Shown here: piece after piece, positions 10,215-20,818 of the stretch | Layout of the letters: each line of letters starts with the position of its first letter | Position numbering within the stretch: the first letter of the stretch is position 1 | Assembly (NCBI GenBank): GCA_039707465.1 | Contig: CM077651.1 | Location: forward strand, 23,983,019 to 24,047,018 | Reading direction: 5' to 3' | DNA length: 64,000 nt | From: Rhabdophis nuchalis | Taxonomy: Eukaryota; Chordata; Lepidosauria; Squamata; Natricidae | The notes under the pieces: generated by a model | Told to the model about the DNA's origin: nothing | Seen by the model: only the letters and a program-made list of their open reading frames with translations | Databases searched by the model: none | Position numbers and translations under genes: made by a program

Positions 10215-11166
10215 AATTTAAACTTATAAACCTAATACCTCTGCCATGTAATTATGCAAATAAAGTTTGCAACAGAAGGGTCCTACTTTCTAATTGTACT
10301 AATCACTACACCCTGCATCTGTTCAAGCCACTTCCACCAATCAGTCTGTTTATTAAATAATCCACGGACTTAGTTATAATTTTCAGGAGTTGTTGTGGCC
10401 TGCCAGCAGCCAGCTGAGCTGGCAGCAGATTTGGACAGTGAGAAGGTTGGGGAGGGACCTGGGCCAGTCCTGGAGTCTGGGGAAGGCTCTGATGAGGGCT
10501 CTGTGTCAGAGGCAGAGAGGGGGCCAGAGCCGTCTGACAGTTATCAGCTGCCTTCAGAGTCAGGCGTCAGTGAGGCAGACGAACAGCTGGAGCCTGTTCC
10601 CAGTGTGCGCATGTGCAGAGTTGCCAGACGAAGGGAACAGCTAAAGAACAGGGGCTGACTTGGGAGTAAGGCCACAGATGGACGATGGACGATGAATGGC
10701 CCCTCACAGAGGAAATAAAAGAGGAGCAAAAGGGGAGTGGAGTTTGCAGGAGACAATTAGTTCCCTTCATTGGTTTGTGACTCTCCGAGACTCCGTGTCA
10801 AGCTTTGGAGATATCGGCCTGGCAGCTCTCCAAGCCAGATAAGGTCTGTGATTGTAAATCCTCCCTTGAAAGACTTTGCTGGACGTTAATGAGCAGAATT
10901 CACAGCAAATTAATAAAAGTGGTTTTTGTTGGTTCAAGGAGTTTGCTTCTTGCTCTTGGGAAGCCTAGGAGTATCCTGGCTTTAAATGGTGGTTCTTTCT
11001 GTCTCTTAAAGATGGTAGGGCATGGAAAACAGCACAACAGATCACATTTTCATTCTGGTTCCAATAATTTAAAACTGATGATTAATACCTTCATTAAAAT
11101 GTATTAATTTATAGCTCCTTGTATTCCATCACATGAATGATCAGACATGTTAGGCATGCAAAATAT
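10215..11166 (+). repeat. Locally duplicated unit, copy 2 (LTR-interrupted)
   Basis: The left portion (aacctaatacctctgcc ... tgtttattaaa, 10225-10352) is repeated at 11165-11312. The right portion (10350-10390 plus 10968-11166) is repeated at 6805-7060. A solo LTR at 10391-10967 interrupts it. This points to a repeated unit of at least 370 bp present more than once in tandem order. The family is not recognised. Confidence 0.8.
10391..10967 (+). mobile_element. Solo LTR with 5-bp TSD and empty-site paralogue
   Basis: It starts TGTTGTGGCCTGCC and ends ...GAAGCCTA. GGAGT flanks both sides (10386-10390, 10968-10972). The copy at 6805-7060 lacks the insert and reads straight through, which fixes the ends. 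A polyadenylation-like AATAAA is at 10912-10917. An open acidic frame (10395-10658) reads PAELAADLDSEKVGEGPGP, then EGSDEGSVSEAERG, then PVPSVRMCRVARRREQ. The terminal TA in place of CA is unusual. The frame is shared with the copy at 4132. Confidence 0.8.
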
Positions 11167-11312
11167 TTTAACTATATGAATCTAATAATACCTCTGCCAT
11201 CTAATTTTACAAATAAAGTTGAGAACAAAAGTGTCCTACTTTCTAATTGTACCAATCACTACACCTTTCATCTGTTCAAGCCACTTCCACCAATCGGTCT
11301 GTTTATTAAAAA
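11165..11312 (+). repeat. Locally duplicated unit, copy 3 (left part)
   Basis: 'aataatacctctgccatc' through 'ccacttccaccaatcggtctgtttatta' matches 10230-10352 with scattered substitutions. It follows directly on the right part of copy 2, a head-to-tail order. Confidence 0.8.
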
Positions 11313-11456
11313 AAGAAAGAAAATTAAAGCGTACTGAAATTCTTCCAAAGATATGTGGAGTTAGAGTACTCCATGACTATAATTTCACGATTGGAAATCT
11401 CAAAGCACACAAAAAAGTCTTCCAGATTTTTTATTTACTAATCAAATCTGATTTGA

Positions 11457-11515
11457 CCGCCCTGGGTCCGTTTGGAGAAGGACGGGGTGTAAATTTAATA
11501 AATGAATGAAATGAA
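11457..11515 (+). mobile_element. L2 3' terminus only
   Basis: 'ccgccctgggtccgtttgg' followed by 'aaatttaataaatgaatg' is the last few dozen bases of the L2 3' UTR, also at 35488. It is an extremely short 5'-truncated insertion. Confidence 0.75.
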
Positions 11516-12058
11516 TCTGCCACAATCAAAAGATTCTCAGCAGCTTTGTGAGAAAATACAATAAAATTTAGAAATGCAAGAAATATGACGAAGCTCAGAC
11601 ATACTATATGGCACAAGGTTCTCAAAAGCCTTTCAGAAAATCTCTAGTCTTCAGCGTTTTCTGGAAGGCTGATAATGTTGAAATAACAAGACATTATTCC
11701 ACTGACAAGCTACAAAAAGAAACTATTTGAAATGAAATGTATGCCTATTAAGTACAATGCAACAGGAAAAGTATTTTAACAATTGGATTCAGTACATGGA
11801 GCTTATTATCTAATAGTTACCTGGCAGGTAACTTCCTTCTTGCTTGCAGAGAGAAATAAAGCTGAAGATTACTTATCCCAATTAATTTGCACTCTTGATT
11901 GTAGATAGTAGGACATAATCTTGAAGAGAATTCTTGCACCTTCCTTCTTTCCAACTATGTAGTTTACAGATTTTTTCACTAATTTTGAAATTTAGCAAAG
12001 ATAGATTTCTAGACTTGCTGACTGAATCTTTTTTTCTATCTGGTAATGGTATTATAAA
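11516..12058. other. No recognisable feature
   Basis: Unique-looking AT-rich sequence with no supported element. Confidence 0.5.
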
Positions 12059-12390
12059 AGGGATGTGGTGGCTCAGTGGCTTGTCGATCAGAAAGGTCAA
12101 CAGTTCGGTGGTTCAAATCCCTACACGTGTACTGGAGCAAGCTCCTGTTACTTGTCCCAGCTTCTGCTAACCTAGCAGTTTGAAAGCATGTAAAAATGCA
12201 AGTAGAAAAATAGGGAACACTTCTGATGTTCCGTGCACCTTTGGCGTTTAGTCATGCTGGCCACATGACCACAGAGACATTTTTGGACAGTGCTGGCTCT
12301 TCCGCTTTGTAATAGAGATGAGCATCGCCTCCTAGAGTCGGGACTGACTAGCACATATGTGCGAAGGGAAGCTTTATCGTTACTTAATGA
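12059..12390 (+). mobile_element. Sauria SINE
   Basis: The tRNA-related head has an A-box-like GGTGGCTCAGTGGC and a B box GGTTCAAATCC. The body has the squamate hallmark 'gtcatgctggccacatgacc', 'gagatgagcatcgcc' and 'gtcgggactgact', and the end is 'gggaagctttatcgttac'. In this family the 3' end is Bov-B-like and such LINEs are thought to mobilise it. The element indicates squamate origin. Confidence 0.88.
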
Positions 12391-12654
12391 TATTATGTGA
12401 TGTAGTTGCAGTACAACATTCCTCGGGCAACTAATTTTTTTGTAATATTTTTACTGCAGAATCCAATAATAAATGATTGGAGAAGGAGTAAAGGTGAGCA
12501 TCTGATAATTTGGCTTGGATGCTTTAAACTGGCAATAAGAGATCTGCCTTATGAGATTTTAATATTTAAAAAGATGGAAGCGTTCGGTAATTGCTTTCAC
12601 CTTTAAAAATATTCTCCTGTCCAATAAAAGAGAACCCTGTGCTCTGCTTTTGGG

Positions 12655-12770
12655 ATGATAATAATTTATTAAACCTATATGCCACCTAACTCTCAGTGGC
12701 TCACAACAATAACAGAAATTACAATAATACCAATAAAACAAACTAATAAAAATAAAAGATGGAAACCCCA
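12655..12770 (-). mobile_element. LINE 3' tail (L2-like)
   Basis: On the minus strand 'gttgtgagccactgagagtt' and 'aggtggcatataggtttaat' resemble the conserved 3' terminus of L2-like reptile LINEs. No coding part is present. Confidence 0.55.
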
Positions 12771-12831
12771 TGAAAGATTCTCTCTTGCCAAAGGGAGGGC
12801 GAAGCGTCACATCTTCATGGTTCTTCTATAC

Positions 12832-13287
12832 CCATGATGGCGAACCTATGGCACGCAGAGCCCTCTCTGTGGGCATACCAGCTGTCACCCCACCGTGCAT
12901 GGGTGTGAACCTCCTGCCAGCCAGCTGGTTTTTGGGCCTCTGCCGCATTTGCGTGGGGGCAGGGTGCATACACGGGGGGACGGGGACGTTTACATTGCAT
13001 TTTGGGGCGTCGCACAGTATTCCTGTGCCCTGTTTTGGCTTCCAGGTTGGTGCAGGAGGCCTTCCAGGCCCAAAGCAGGCCACTGTGGTGCCCTGCAAGG
13101 CCCCCCCCCCCCGGTGCCCCATTTTGGGTCTGGAAAGCCAAAAATGGGTGGTGTGTGTGTGGAGCACATGTGTGAGGGAGTACGGGAGGGTTGCATGTGC
13201 ATGTGCAGGGCATAGGGGGTTGCACACACATTGCATTATGGGTTCAATGCTTTTTATACACAATGACAAAAAGGTCAGCCGTCACTG
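12832..13287. mobile_element. Non-autonomous hAT element with perfect TSD
   Basis: Ends CCATGATGGCGAACCTATGG and AAAAGGTCAGCCGTCACTG. TTCTATAC flanks both sides (12824-12831, 13288-13295). The GC-rich interior produces long spurious open frames on both strands (for example 12770-13429) with no transposase similarity. Confidence 0.92.
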
Positions 13288-13334
13288 TTCTATACAATGG
13301 CAGAGTGGGTGCCATACAAATCTTGGGGATATAT

Positions 13335-13551
13335 CAGTGGTGGGTTCTGGATCCCATTGCAACTGGTACAGTGCAACAGGACTCAGCGTCTGCCAAAGGA
13401 GCGCACGCCTTTGTCCTTACCTCTTGTGACGCCTCCGCGAGCCTCCGTGACGCTCCGGAAGGTCTGGGTGGGACCTCCGGAACGGTACCCGGTGCTCCGA
13501 GCAGGCACCGATACGCCCATACCGGGATGTACCGCCTGCAACCCACTACTG
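13335..13551. mobile_element. hAT MITE
   Basis: Ends CAGTGGTGGGTTCTGG and CTGCAACCCACTACTG. The flanks GGATATAT and GGGTACAT match at 6 of 8 positions. Same family as 9576, 20500 and 30594. Confidence 0.8.
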
Positions 13552-13809
13552 GGGTACATCCTTGTTCTAGAGGGGAAACAAAGAAGGGGTCCTGAGAAAT
13601 GGCATTGTTTAATTGAGGGGGAACCTGGAGTACATCCCAGCCCTGCAGGATTGAATCAGTCAGGGAGTGGTGGCGGGAGATGGACAATCGCTCAAGTAAC
13701 CAGGCCCAATATCATGTATACGTTTCAATATCTATGTTAAACGCCAAGAAAGAGAAATCGTAGCACCTTCTATTAATTGTACATAATGAAATGAATGGAG
13801 GCTAAAACA

Positions 13810-14216
13810 GACAACTTACAGTGCATACATTTGGGTTATGATGGTTCATGTTCTTTACACACTGGCTGAGATGGTCAGCCAGTTCCAGGCCATGATACAG
13901 TCCCACTGGAATGAGGCCCTCCGGCTCTTCTTCACCAGTGGCATTTCCCTCCAGCCTTTGCCCAAAGCCCCATACCAGGAGGCTGAAGGAGACCCCAAGT
14001 TGGAATTTCTTCCCCCCTCTGACCCGCACAAAAAGACCCTGAAGGGGAAAACTCTCTGCAGCAACACAAGCGTTCATTGAACGTATCCACCCCAGGGGCC
14101 ATAGTTTGAGGACCCCTGATTTAGTGCAATATAAAAAAATCCAAATAATTTTTCTACAGACCACCAAAATTTCTTTGTGGACCACTAGTGGTCCATAGAC
14201 CACCAGTTGTTGACCG
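13810..14216. mobile_element. Two degenerate hAT right ends
   Basis: 'gccatagtttgaggacccctg' ends at 14118 and is followed by ATTTAGTG. A second terminus, 'caccagttgttgaccgctg', ends near 14218, followed by CTCTATGT. Matching left ends were not found, so both are partial or decayed. The open frame at 13838-14080 lies inside this material. Confidence 0.45.
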
Positions 14217-14432
14217 CTGCTCTATGTGATGCTTTTTTAAAGAAATTGAGACTTTTGATTAATTATGATCAACCTTGGTCCTCAGTAACTACAGCATTCC
14301 CATGTTTTGTTCTGATATTTATACATCTGACATAGTGGTTGAATGAATCATAGGAAGCAATTCCTTTGTGTTGTGACATGCACAGAATGTTCCATTTTAT
14401 TAAATAAAGAGGCTCTAGAAATGCTAGGTAAG

Positions 14433-16013
14433 CTATTTATTTTATTTATTTTATTTATTTTATTTATTTTATTAAATTTATACCCCGCTCTTCTCCTTGT
14501 TAGGACCCAGGGCGGCGCACAGGCATTATTAAAACACAATATACAATATCAATTAAAATATATTAAATTACTAGACCTGTGCTAAAAACCCATGTTAAAA
14601 CCATACCAAATTGATTTATTTTTAAAAAGTCAGAAGTAGGGGCTATCCTAGGCCGGCTTGTTGGAATAGATACGTCTTAAGACGTATGCGGAAGAGGCGG
14701 AGGTCCGAGATAGTGCGGAGGTCGGGGGGTAGGTCGTTCCAGAGGTCCGGGCCCGCCACAGAGAAGACCCTTCCCCTGGGTGTCGCCAACCGGCATTGCC
14801 CCGCTGACGGCACCCGGAGAAGACCCTCTCTGTGGGAGCGGATCGGATGAAGGGATGTATGGGGCAGGAGGCGGTCTCGTATATAGCTAGGCCCCGAGAC
14901 ATGGAGCGATTTAAAGATGGTCGTCAGCACCTTGAAGCACACTCGAAAGGCCACAGGCAGCCAGTGCAGCTCGCGCAGGAGAGGTGTTACGTGGGTTTGC
15001 CTTGAGGCACCCATAATCACCCGCGCGGCCGCATTCTGTACTAACTGTAGCTTTCGAGTGCACCTCAAGGGGAGCCCCATGTAGAGAGCGTTACAGTAAT
15101 CCAGCCGGGATGTCACAAGCGCTTGAGTGACTGTGCGAAGGGCTCCCCGGTCCAGTAAGGGGCGCAACTGGCGTATCAGGCGTACCTGATAGAACGCCCC
15201 CCTGGCCACGGCCGTCACATGGTCCTCCATGGACAGCCGGGAATCCAGGAGGACGCCCAAGTTGCACGCCCTCTCCATGGGGGCCAGTTGTTCGCCCCCA
15301 ATGGCCAGTGTTGGACTTATCTGGCTGAACCGGGGTGCCGGAAACCACAGCCACTCGGTCTTGGAGGGGTTGAGTCTGAGTTTGTTACTACCCATCCAGA
15401 TCCGTACGGCCTCCAGACACCGGGAGAGCACCTTGACGGCATCGTTGGGGTGGTTTGGGGTGGATATGTACAACTGAGTGTCATCAGCGTACAGATGGTA
15501 TTCCACCCCAAAACCACGGATGATCTCGCCCAGCGGCTTCACGTAGGTGTTAAACAGGAGTGGCGAGAGGACCGACCCCTGAGGGACCCCACATGTGAGT
15601 GGCCTCGGGGACGACCTCTGCCCTCCTGCCAACACCCATTGCGACCGACCAGAGAGGTAGGACGAGAACCACCGTAAGACGGTGCCTCTCAGCCCCAACC
15701 CCCCCAATCGGTGCAATAAGATACCATGGTCGATGGTATCAAAAGCTGCTGAGAGGTCTAATAGGACAAGGATAGAGGAACAACCTCTATCCCGTGCCCT
15801 CCAGAGATCATCCACCAACGCGACTAATGCCGTTTCGGTGCTGTGACCGGGCCGGAAGCCGGACTGGCGCGGGTCTAGATAACCAACTTCCTCCAGATGT
15901 CGGGGAAACTGTTGGGCCACCACACTCTCAACAACCTTCACTAAAAAGTGAAGGTTGGAGACGGGACAATAGTTCTCTAATAAAGCTGGGTCCAGGGATG
16001 GTTTCTTGAGGAG
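14433..16013 (-). mobile_element. L2-clade LINE, 5'-truncated but with intact RT frame
   Basis: This is a 1.6-kb minus-strand insertion. The open frame (next entry) enters from the truncated 5' side near 16010 and runs to 14643. The 3' UTR and a (TAAAATAAAT)n-like tail follow down to 14433. The lack of frameshifts across more than 1.3 kb suggests a relatively young insertion. The N-terminal endonuclease is missing, so it cannot move by itself. Confidence 0.92.
14643..15941 (-). pseudogene. L2 ORF2 reverse transcriptase (5'-truncated)
   Basis: There are 432 codons from the first internal methionine, and the frame is open upstream of it to about 16010. Ordered RT motifs are visible: [13 protein letters not shown] near residue 31, motif A LLDLSAAFDTIDHG near residues 60-73, [14 protein letters not shown] near residue 119, and the catalytic YADD box in [13 protein letters not shown] near residue 148. 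The C-terminal domain [20 protein letters not shown] ... [13 protein letters not shown] is typical of the L2 clade. All three RT catalytic aspartates appear present. In full-length elements the product primes reverse transcription at a nicked target. Here the APE endonuclease part is missing and the methionine is not a native start. Confidence 0.88.
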
Positions 16014-16136
16014 CTATAAAAAACAGTAGCACTAAATTTTTCATTGAATGTGAATTCAATGTGTTCTCTCTGGAAATTGTTTTGGCTCTCTCAAGTAATC
16101 ATTGGAATAAGGTTTCAATTCAGTACAAATTAATAT

Positions 16137-16512
16137 AGATAGTCCTCCACTTACAACAGTTTGCTTAGTGAACGTTCAAAGTTACAATGCCACTGAAAAA
16201 AGTAACGTATGGCCATTTTTCACACATGACTATGTAGCATCCCCATGGTCATGGGATTTACACTTGGATGCTTGGCAACCAACTCACATTTATGACGGTT
16301 GCAGCGTCCCTGGGTCACATGATCTCCTTTGACAAGCAAAGTCAATGGGGAAGCCAGATTCACTTAACAACCATGTTGCTAATTTAACAACTGCAGTGAT
16401 TCAATTAACAAATGTGGCAAGAAAAACCATAAATGGGGCAAAACTAACAATGAATTTCTCACTCAGCAACATAAATTTTGGGCTCAATTGGTCGTAAGTC
16501 GAAGACTATCTG
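16137..16512. mobile_element. TIR DNA element (AGTCCTC family), near complete
   Basis: Ends AGATAGTCCTCCACTTAC and GTCGTAAGTCGAAGACTATCT, flanked by TA-containing sequence. About 376 bp, non-coding. It is the cleanest reference copy for the family in this window. Confidence 0.85.
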
Positions 16513-16603
16513 TATTTCCAGTGGTCATTGCATCTGTCTGGAGCCATCTGTTTTTTAACCCTAATCAATAGCAGACAAGGTGGTAGAAGCATGTCTTCTA
16601 TAC

Positions 16604-16725
16604 CAGGGGTCTCCAACCTTTGCAATTTTAAGTCTGAAGGACTTCAGCTCCCAGACTTTGCTGGCTGGAGAATTCTGGGAGCTGAAGTCCTTCAGACTTA
16701 AAGTTGCAAAGGTTGGAGACCCCTG
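16604..16725. mobile_element. Palindromic hAT MITE with perfect TSD
   Basis: A 122-bp near-perfect palindrome, CAGGGGTCTCCAACC ... GGTTGGAGACCCCTG. The arms are built from 'aagtctgaaggacttcagc'. TTCTATAC flanks both sides (16596-16603, 16726-16733). Same family as 23478. Confidence 0.95.
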
Positions 16726-16740
16726 TTCTATACTACCTTT

Positions 16741-16982
16741 TGAGTGCTGCGGTGGCGCAGAATGCAGTAATGCAGGTTACTTCTATGGATCTCAAGGTGC
16801 CACCAGTTTGGCAGTTCAAATCTCACCAGCTCAAGGTTGACTCAGCCTTCCATCCTTCCGAGGTTGATAAAATGAGGACCCAGATTGTTGGGGACAATAG
16901 GATGACTCTGTAAAACTGCTTAGAGAGGGATGTAAAAGCACTATGAAGGGGTATATAAGTCTAAGTGCTATTGCTATTTGTA
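16741..16982 (+). mobile_element. MIR-like tRNA-derived SINE
   Basis: The head has 'gcggtggcgcagaatgcag' (A-box region) and GTTCAAATCTC (B-box region). The core 'tgataaaatgaggacccag' resembles the MIR/CORE block. The tail 'aactgcttagagaggg ... gtatataagtctaagtgc' ends in (TATTGC). Copies occur at 28733 (plus) and 39845 (minus). The exact Repbase name is not known to me. Confidence 0.82.
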
Positions 16983-17812
16983 GTTCCTTCCTACAACAAT
17001 AATTACTTTATTTATATTAAAATCAATATTAAATATACATGCAGAGCTCCCCACAGTCTTTGATTAAACATACCCACATTAACTTGATGCTCATTAATTT
17101 TAAACCTAGTCAGTTCAGATGTCCTATCAAGGGTTAGATAACATTTGTACTTTTATTAAATGACAAACAGCAGCTTTTAAAATTCGTATCCTGCTGTTTT
17201 TATAAATGCAGCAACAGTAGACTTCTTAATGACCAGAGATATCTGTAAGCTGATGCATTTAGGAATTATCTAATATCAGGATTGAATTAGCCATTACAAT
17301 TTTAACATAATTTAACTGAGGCTTTGCAGACTGCTTCACATAATATGTCTGATTTTAGCTCAGGTTGATGTATGAACTAAACCACCAACTTTATATCAAA
17401 GTTATGTTTTGGTGAATATAACTGCTTGTGACTTATTTGGTGAATCATGTTGAAACAAATCATCTCTTAGTATCCTGTGTGAGAACCCTCTTTGGAGATG
17501 AGAAGTGAGATTTCCCATGGTTTGGATTATTATTCAGTGCCAAGTATGCTACCAACCACTTCAGCTAAAAGCTTTGTTAAGAGGGAGGTTAAAAGATTAT
17601 GAACTATGACTCAGAACAATCCCAACTGAAATGATTATTTTGCTCTTAAGTTCATGAAATTCCATACTATTACACTATGAGTATATTCTAATACATATTT
17701 TGCATGCCCTGCATTATACTTAATTTTGGCGAGGTATAAAAAACATGTTTTTTTTCTGCAGCTTTGCTATAAGAATTATTGGGATGAAGGAAGAAAATTC
17801 CAAAGTGTGAAC
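16983..17812. other. No recognisable feature
   Basis: AT-rich unique-looking sequence. Confidence 0.5.
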
Positions 17813-18014
17813 CAGGGGTGAAATCAATTTACCTTCGTTACCAGTTCGCAAATGCGAGCATATGCGCCACCTCCACACATGAGCAGGACCTTCCGTGCAT
17901 GTGCAGAGCATCAAAAACAGGACGTGATGACGTCCGGATGGGTGGGCGGAGCCTCCCGCTGCTACAGCTACCGGTTCACCTGAACTGGATAGAACCGGTC
18001 GAATTTCACCCCTG
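17813..18014. mobile_element. hAT MITE
   Basis: Ends CAGGGGTGAAATCAATT and GTCGAATTTCACCCCTG. The flanks GTGTGAAC and GTGTGGAG match at 6 of 8 positions. Length is 202 bp. Confidence 0.85.
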
Positions 18015-18869
18015 GTGTGGAGCAAATACTTTATATACAAGGAATGTTTAAAGAAAAAGATGCAAAGGAATGATGGCTTTACAGATAATGAGTGGTGAAT
18101 GATGCAAAGAACATTTATTATGCAAAATGCATAATAAACATCGTAGCATGAGGTTTTACACTCGTGATGGAATTTGATGCAATTATCAGCCAGTTTTGTA
18201 AATTGTCCCATAGTCATGAAATTTCTGACCACTGTATCTTAGGGAGACCCTGATTTTACCCTGTTGTGAATTAATTAGGTGATTATCTCTTCCTTTCTCT
18301 TCTTCCCTTTCTCTCACACTCAAATATGCCAACTAAACATTTGATATTGGAGAGTGCTATGCTCTGAAAAATGCCATCTGCCAGATCTTCCTTTAGTTCA
18401 AATTACTGATGTTGCCCTCCCCTCCTCCCCCCGCCCTTAATATGAATGGAAGCGGAGATATTTTGCTATAAATAGGGTAATATTAAACTGTGTATTTATG
18501 GCAACTAATCTGGTGAAGTTAGAGATACACTCATGGAACTGGTAGATAGCTGGATAGCTTATATTGAACATTGCTTTGAGATAGATTTCAAAAGTTATGA
18601 ATCTGTGTCTGAATTTAAACATTTATTTCTATTTCTCCAGTTGCTATGTCCATTTTTCCAAAGAAGTGTCAGCAGTTGGTGGAAGGAGGAAATGAAGACT
18701 GCTTAGCTGTTTTAGATCAGTTTTTCATTGCAACTGAATTTTCTTTCCTTCCGTCAGAAAAACTTATTTTTAGTGATTTCAAGTTATGTTGCAAGGCCAA
18801 TATGTGTCCCCAAGTTTGCTGTTTGCTTCATTTTATTTTTCTTAAAAGAAAGAAGCAAGAAAAGGAGAT
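18015..18869. other. No recognisable feature
   Basis: Unique-looking sequence with short frames only. Confidence 0.5.
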
Positions 18870-18916
18870 ACACCTACCTACCTCTCTCTCTCTCCCTCTA
18901 CCTACCTACCTACTTT

Positions 18917-19029
18917 GAAGTGGACAAGGGTTCCATGTGAACAGCAATTGAACATGGGTCAGTCGGTCCTGAGAGATAGGCGAGTGCCATTCCGAAGGGA
19001 CGGGTGATGGCCTCTGTCGCCCTCGGCCT
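18917..19029 (+). pseudogene. 28S rRNA fragment
   Basis: 'gggttccatgtgaacagcaa' and 'ttgaacatgggtcagtcggt', followed by 'cctgagagataggcgagtgc' and 'gaagggacgggtgatggcc', match the conserved vertebrate 28S rRNA sequence with a few substitutions, ending 'gccctcggcc'. Only about 113 bp are present, flanked on both sides by CTAC/CCCT simple repeats. It is a non-functional captured or retroposed piece. The identification is from memory of the conserved rRNA, without alignment. Confidence 0.88.
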
Positions 19030-19325
19030 CTCTCTCTATCCCTCTACTGTATTTCTCCCTCCCTCCCTCCCTCCCTCCCTCCCTCCCTCCCTCCCTCCCT
19101 CCCTCTCTCTATCTCCCTCCCTCCCTACCTACCTACCTACCTACCTACCTACCTACCTACCTACCTACCTACTGTATTTCTCCCCCCCCTCTACCTACTT
19201 ACTTACCTACCTACCTACCTACCTACCTACCTACCTACCTACCTATCTACCTACCTACCTACTGCATTTCTCCCTCACTCTCTCTATCCCTATAGCTGCC
19301 TACCTACCTACCTACTGTATTTCTC
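19030..19325. repeat. (CCCT)n / (CTAC)n minisatellite
   Basis: Long CCCT (about 19052-19104) and CTAC (about 19126-19172 and 19204-19263) runs are separated by 'ctactgtatttctccc' spacers. The 108-codon frame across it is simple-repeat translation. Confidence 0.92.
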
Positions 19326-19587
19326 CTTGAATCTTATGGACAGAGTATTATGACATTTTGTATTATGTCATCTGTGGCTCACTGCTCTCTCTGTATCCAT
19401 CTGCCTACATGTTTTACATTTTCGTTGCATGTACCTGGCACAGATGTGACATCTACACAATCTATATATATCATTGGTACCGTATTTGAAAGGAATGTTG
19501 TGTGAAAATTTGGAAGTGATCGGTGCAGTACTTTCGTAAATTACCTGTTTTGAACAAACTCATAGTTACATTTTTATTTATATAGAT

Positions 19588-19930
19588 TGTTCAAAGTTAC
19601 AACAGCAATGAAAAAAGTGGCTTAAGACCATTTTTTCACTGTTACAACCTTTATAGCATCCCAATGATCATTTGACCAGAATTCAGATGCTTGGCAACTG
19701 GTTCATATTTATGACGGTTGTTTTGTCCCAAGGTCACATGGTCAACTTTTGCTACCTTTTGACAAGCAAAGTCAATGGGGACGCCAGATTCACTTAACAA
19801 CTGGGTTACTAAGTTATTAACTGCAATATTTCACATAATAACTGTGAAGATCGTGAAATGGAGGAAACTCATTTAACAAACAACAGAAATTTTGGGCTCA
19901 ATTGTGGTCATAAATCGAGGACCACCTGTA
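19588..19930. mobile_element. TIR element (AGTCCTC family), left-truncated
   Basis: It begins inside the family at 'ttcaaagttacaacagcaatg' and ends GTCATAAATCGAGGACCACCTG. It abuts the Helitron 5' end, suggesting the Helitron inserted in or replaced its left part. Confidence 0.8.
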
Positions 19931-20106
19931 GTTGTATGTTTGGGGTGGTGGTGGTAGCATTTGCTTTCCAAACTATTTCAAGTTTCTGAAACTAACGTAT
20001 TCAATTTTTCTTTATTTAAAACTCAGCATGCATTTTTAACGATGTAACATATTCAAACATCCTATCTTGTGTATCTCACAGGACTAGAACAGTTATTATC
20101 GGACTA

Positions 20107-20499
20107 GAGATAGTCCTTGATTTGTGACCACAATTGGGTCCACATCTGTTGCCAAGCAAGGCAGTTGTTAAGTGAATTTTGTCCCATGTTACGACTTTTC
20201 TTGCCATAATTCTTAAGAGACTCACTGCAGTTGGCAAGTTAGGAACATGGTTGTTAAGTGAATCTGACTTCCCCATAGACTTTGCTTGTCAGACGGTCGC
20301 AAAAGGGGATATGACTTGACTTTAGGACACCACAGCCGCCATCAATACGAGTCAGTTGCCAAGCATCTGAATTTTGATCACGTGACCAAGGGGATGCTGC
20401 AATGGTCTTGAGTATGAAAAATGGTCATAAGTCACTTTTTTCCAGTGTCGTAACTTTGAACGGTCACTAAATGAACTGTTGTAAGTCGAGGACTACCTG
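20107..20499. mobile_element. TIR element (AGTCCTC family), inverted copy
   Basis: Ends AGATAGTCCTTGATTTGTG and TTGTAAGTCGAGGACTACCTG. The orientation is reversed relative to 16137. A hAT element is inserted exactly at the right terminus and duplicates ACTACCTG. Confidence 0.85.
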
Positions 20500-20810
20500 C
20501 AGTGGTGGGTTCTGGATCCCGTTCCAACTGGTATGATTGGAACGGGCTGGCGTCGCCCACTTGCCTGATGCACACATGTGCTGCAGCTGCAAACAATGCT
20601 TTCACAAGCCTCCACAATGCTCCAGCTACTCAGTGGAGCATCGCACAGACGCAATGCACTTGCGTGGAAGTGCCGAAAGCTTTAATACACCAGTAAGGAG
20701 CTTGGGTGGGCAGGTGTGCCCTCCGGAGCACCATACTGGAACGGTACCTGATGCTCTGGGTAGGCTCCGGTACACCTGTATCAGGGCATACCGCCTGCAA
20801 CCCACCACCG
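20500..20810. mobile_element. hAT MITE inserted in a TIR terminus
   Basis: Ends CAGTGGTGGGTTCTGG and CTGCAACCCACCACCG. There is a perfect 8-bp duplication, ACTACCTG (20492-20499, 20811-20818). Length is 311 bp. Confidence 0.92.
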
Positions 20811-20818
20811 ACTACCTG

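Larger units (their letters stand above)
18870..19586 (-). mobile_element. Helitron-related element with minisatellite
   Basis: The right 260 bases are the reverse complement of the first part of the Helitron at 5775: 'gttgtgtgaaaatttggaag' and 'gtgacatctacacaatctat' are shared. The 5' TC terminus is at 19586. The left part is (CTAC)n and (CCCT)n minisatellite enclosing a 28S rRNA fragment. The CTAG/hairpin 3' end was not found, so the left limit is approximate. Confidence 0.65.

Noticed and set aside
12770..13429. 219-codon frame and opposing frames
   Set aside because: Lies across a hAT MITE with defined ends and target duplication. No transposase motifs are present.
19004..19330. 108-codon Pro/Ser/Leu/Tyr frame
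   Set aside because: CCCT and CTAC simple repeat translation.
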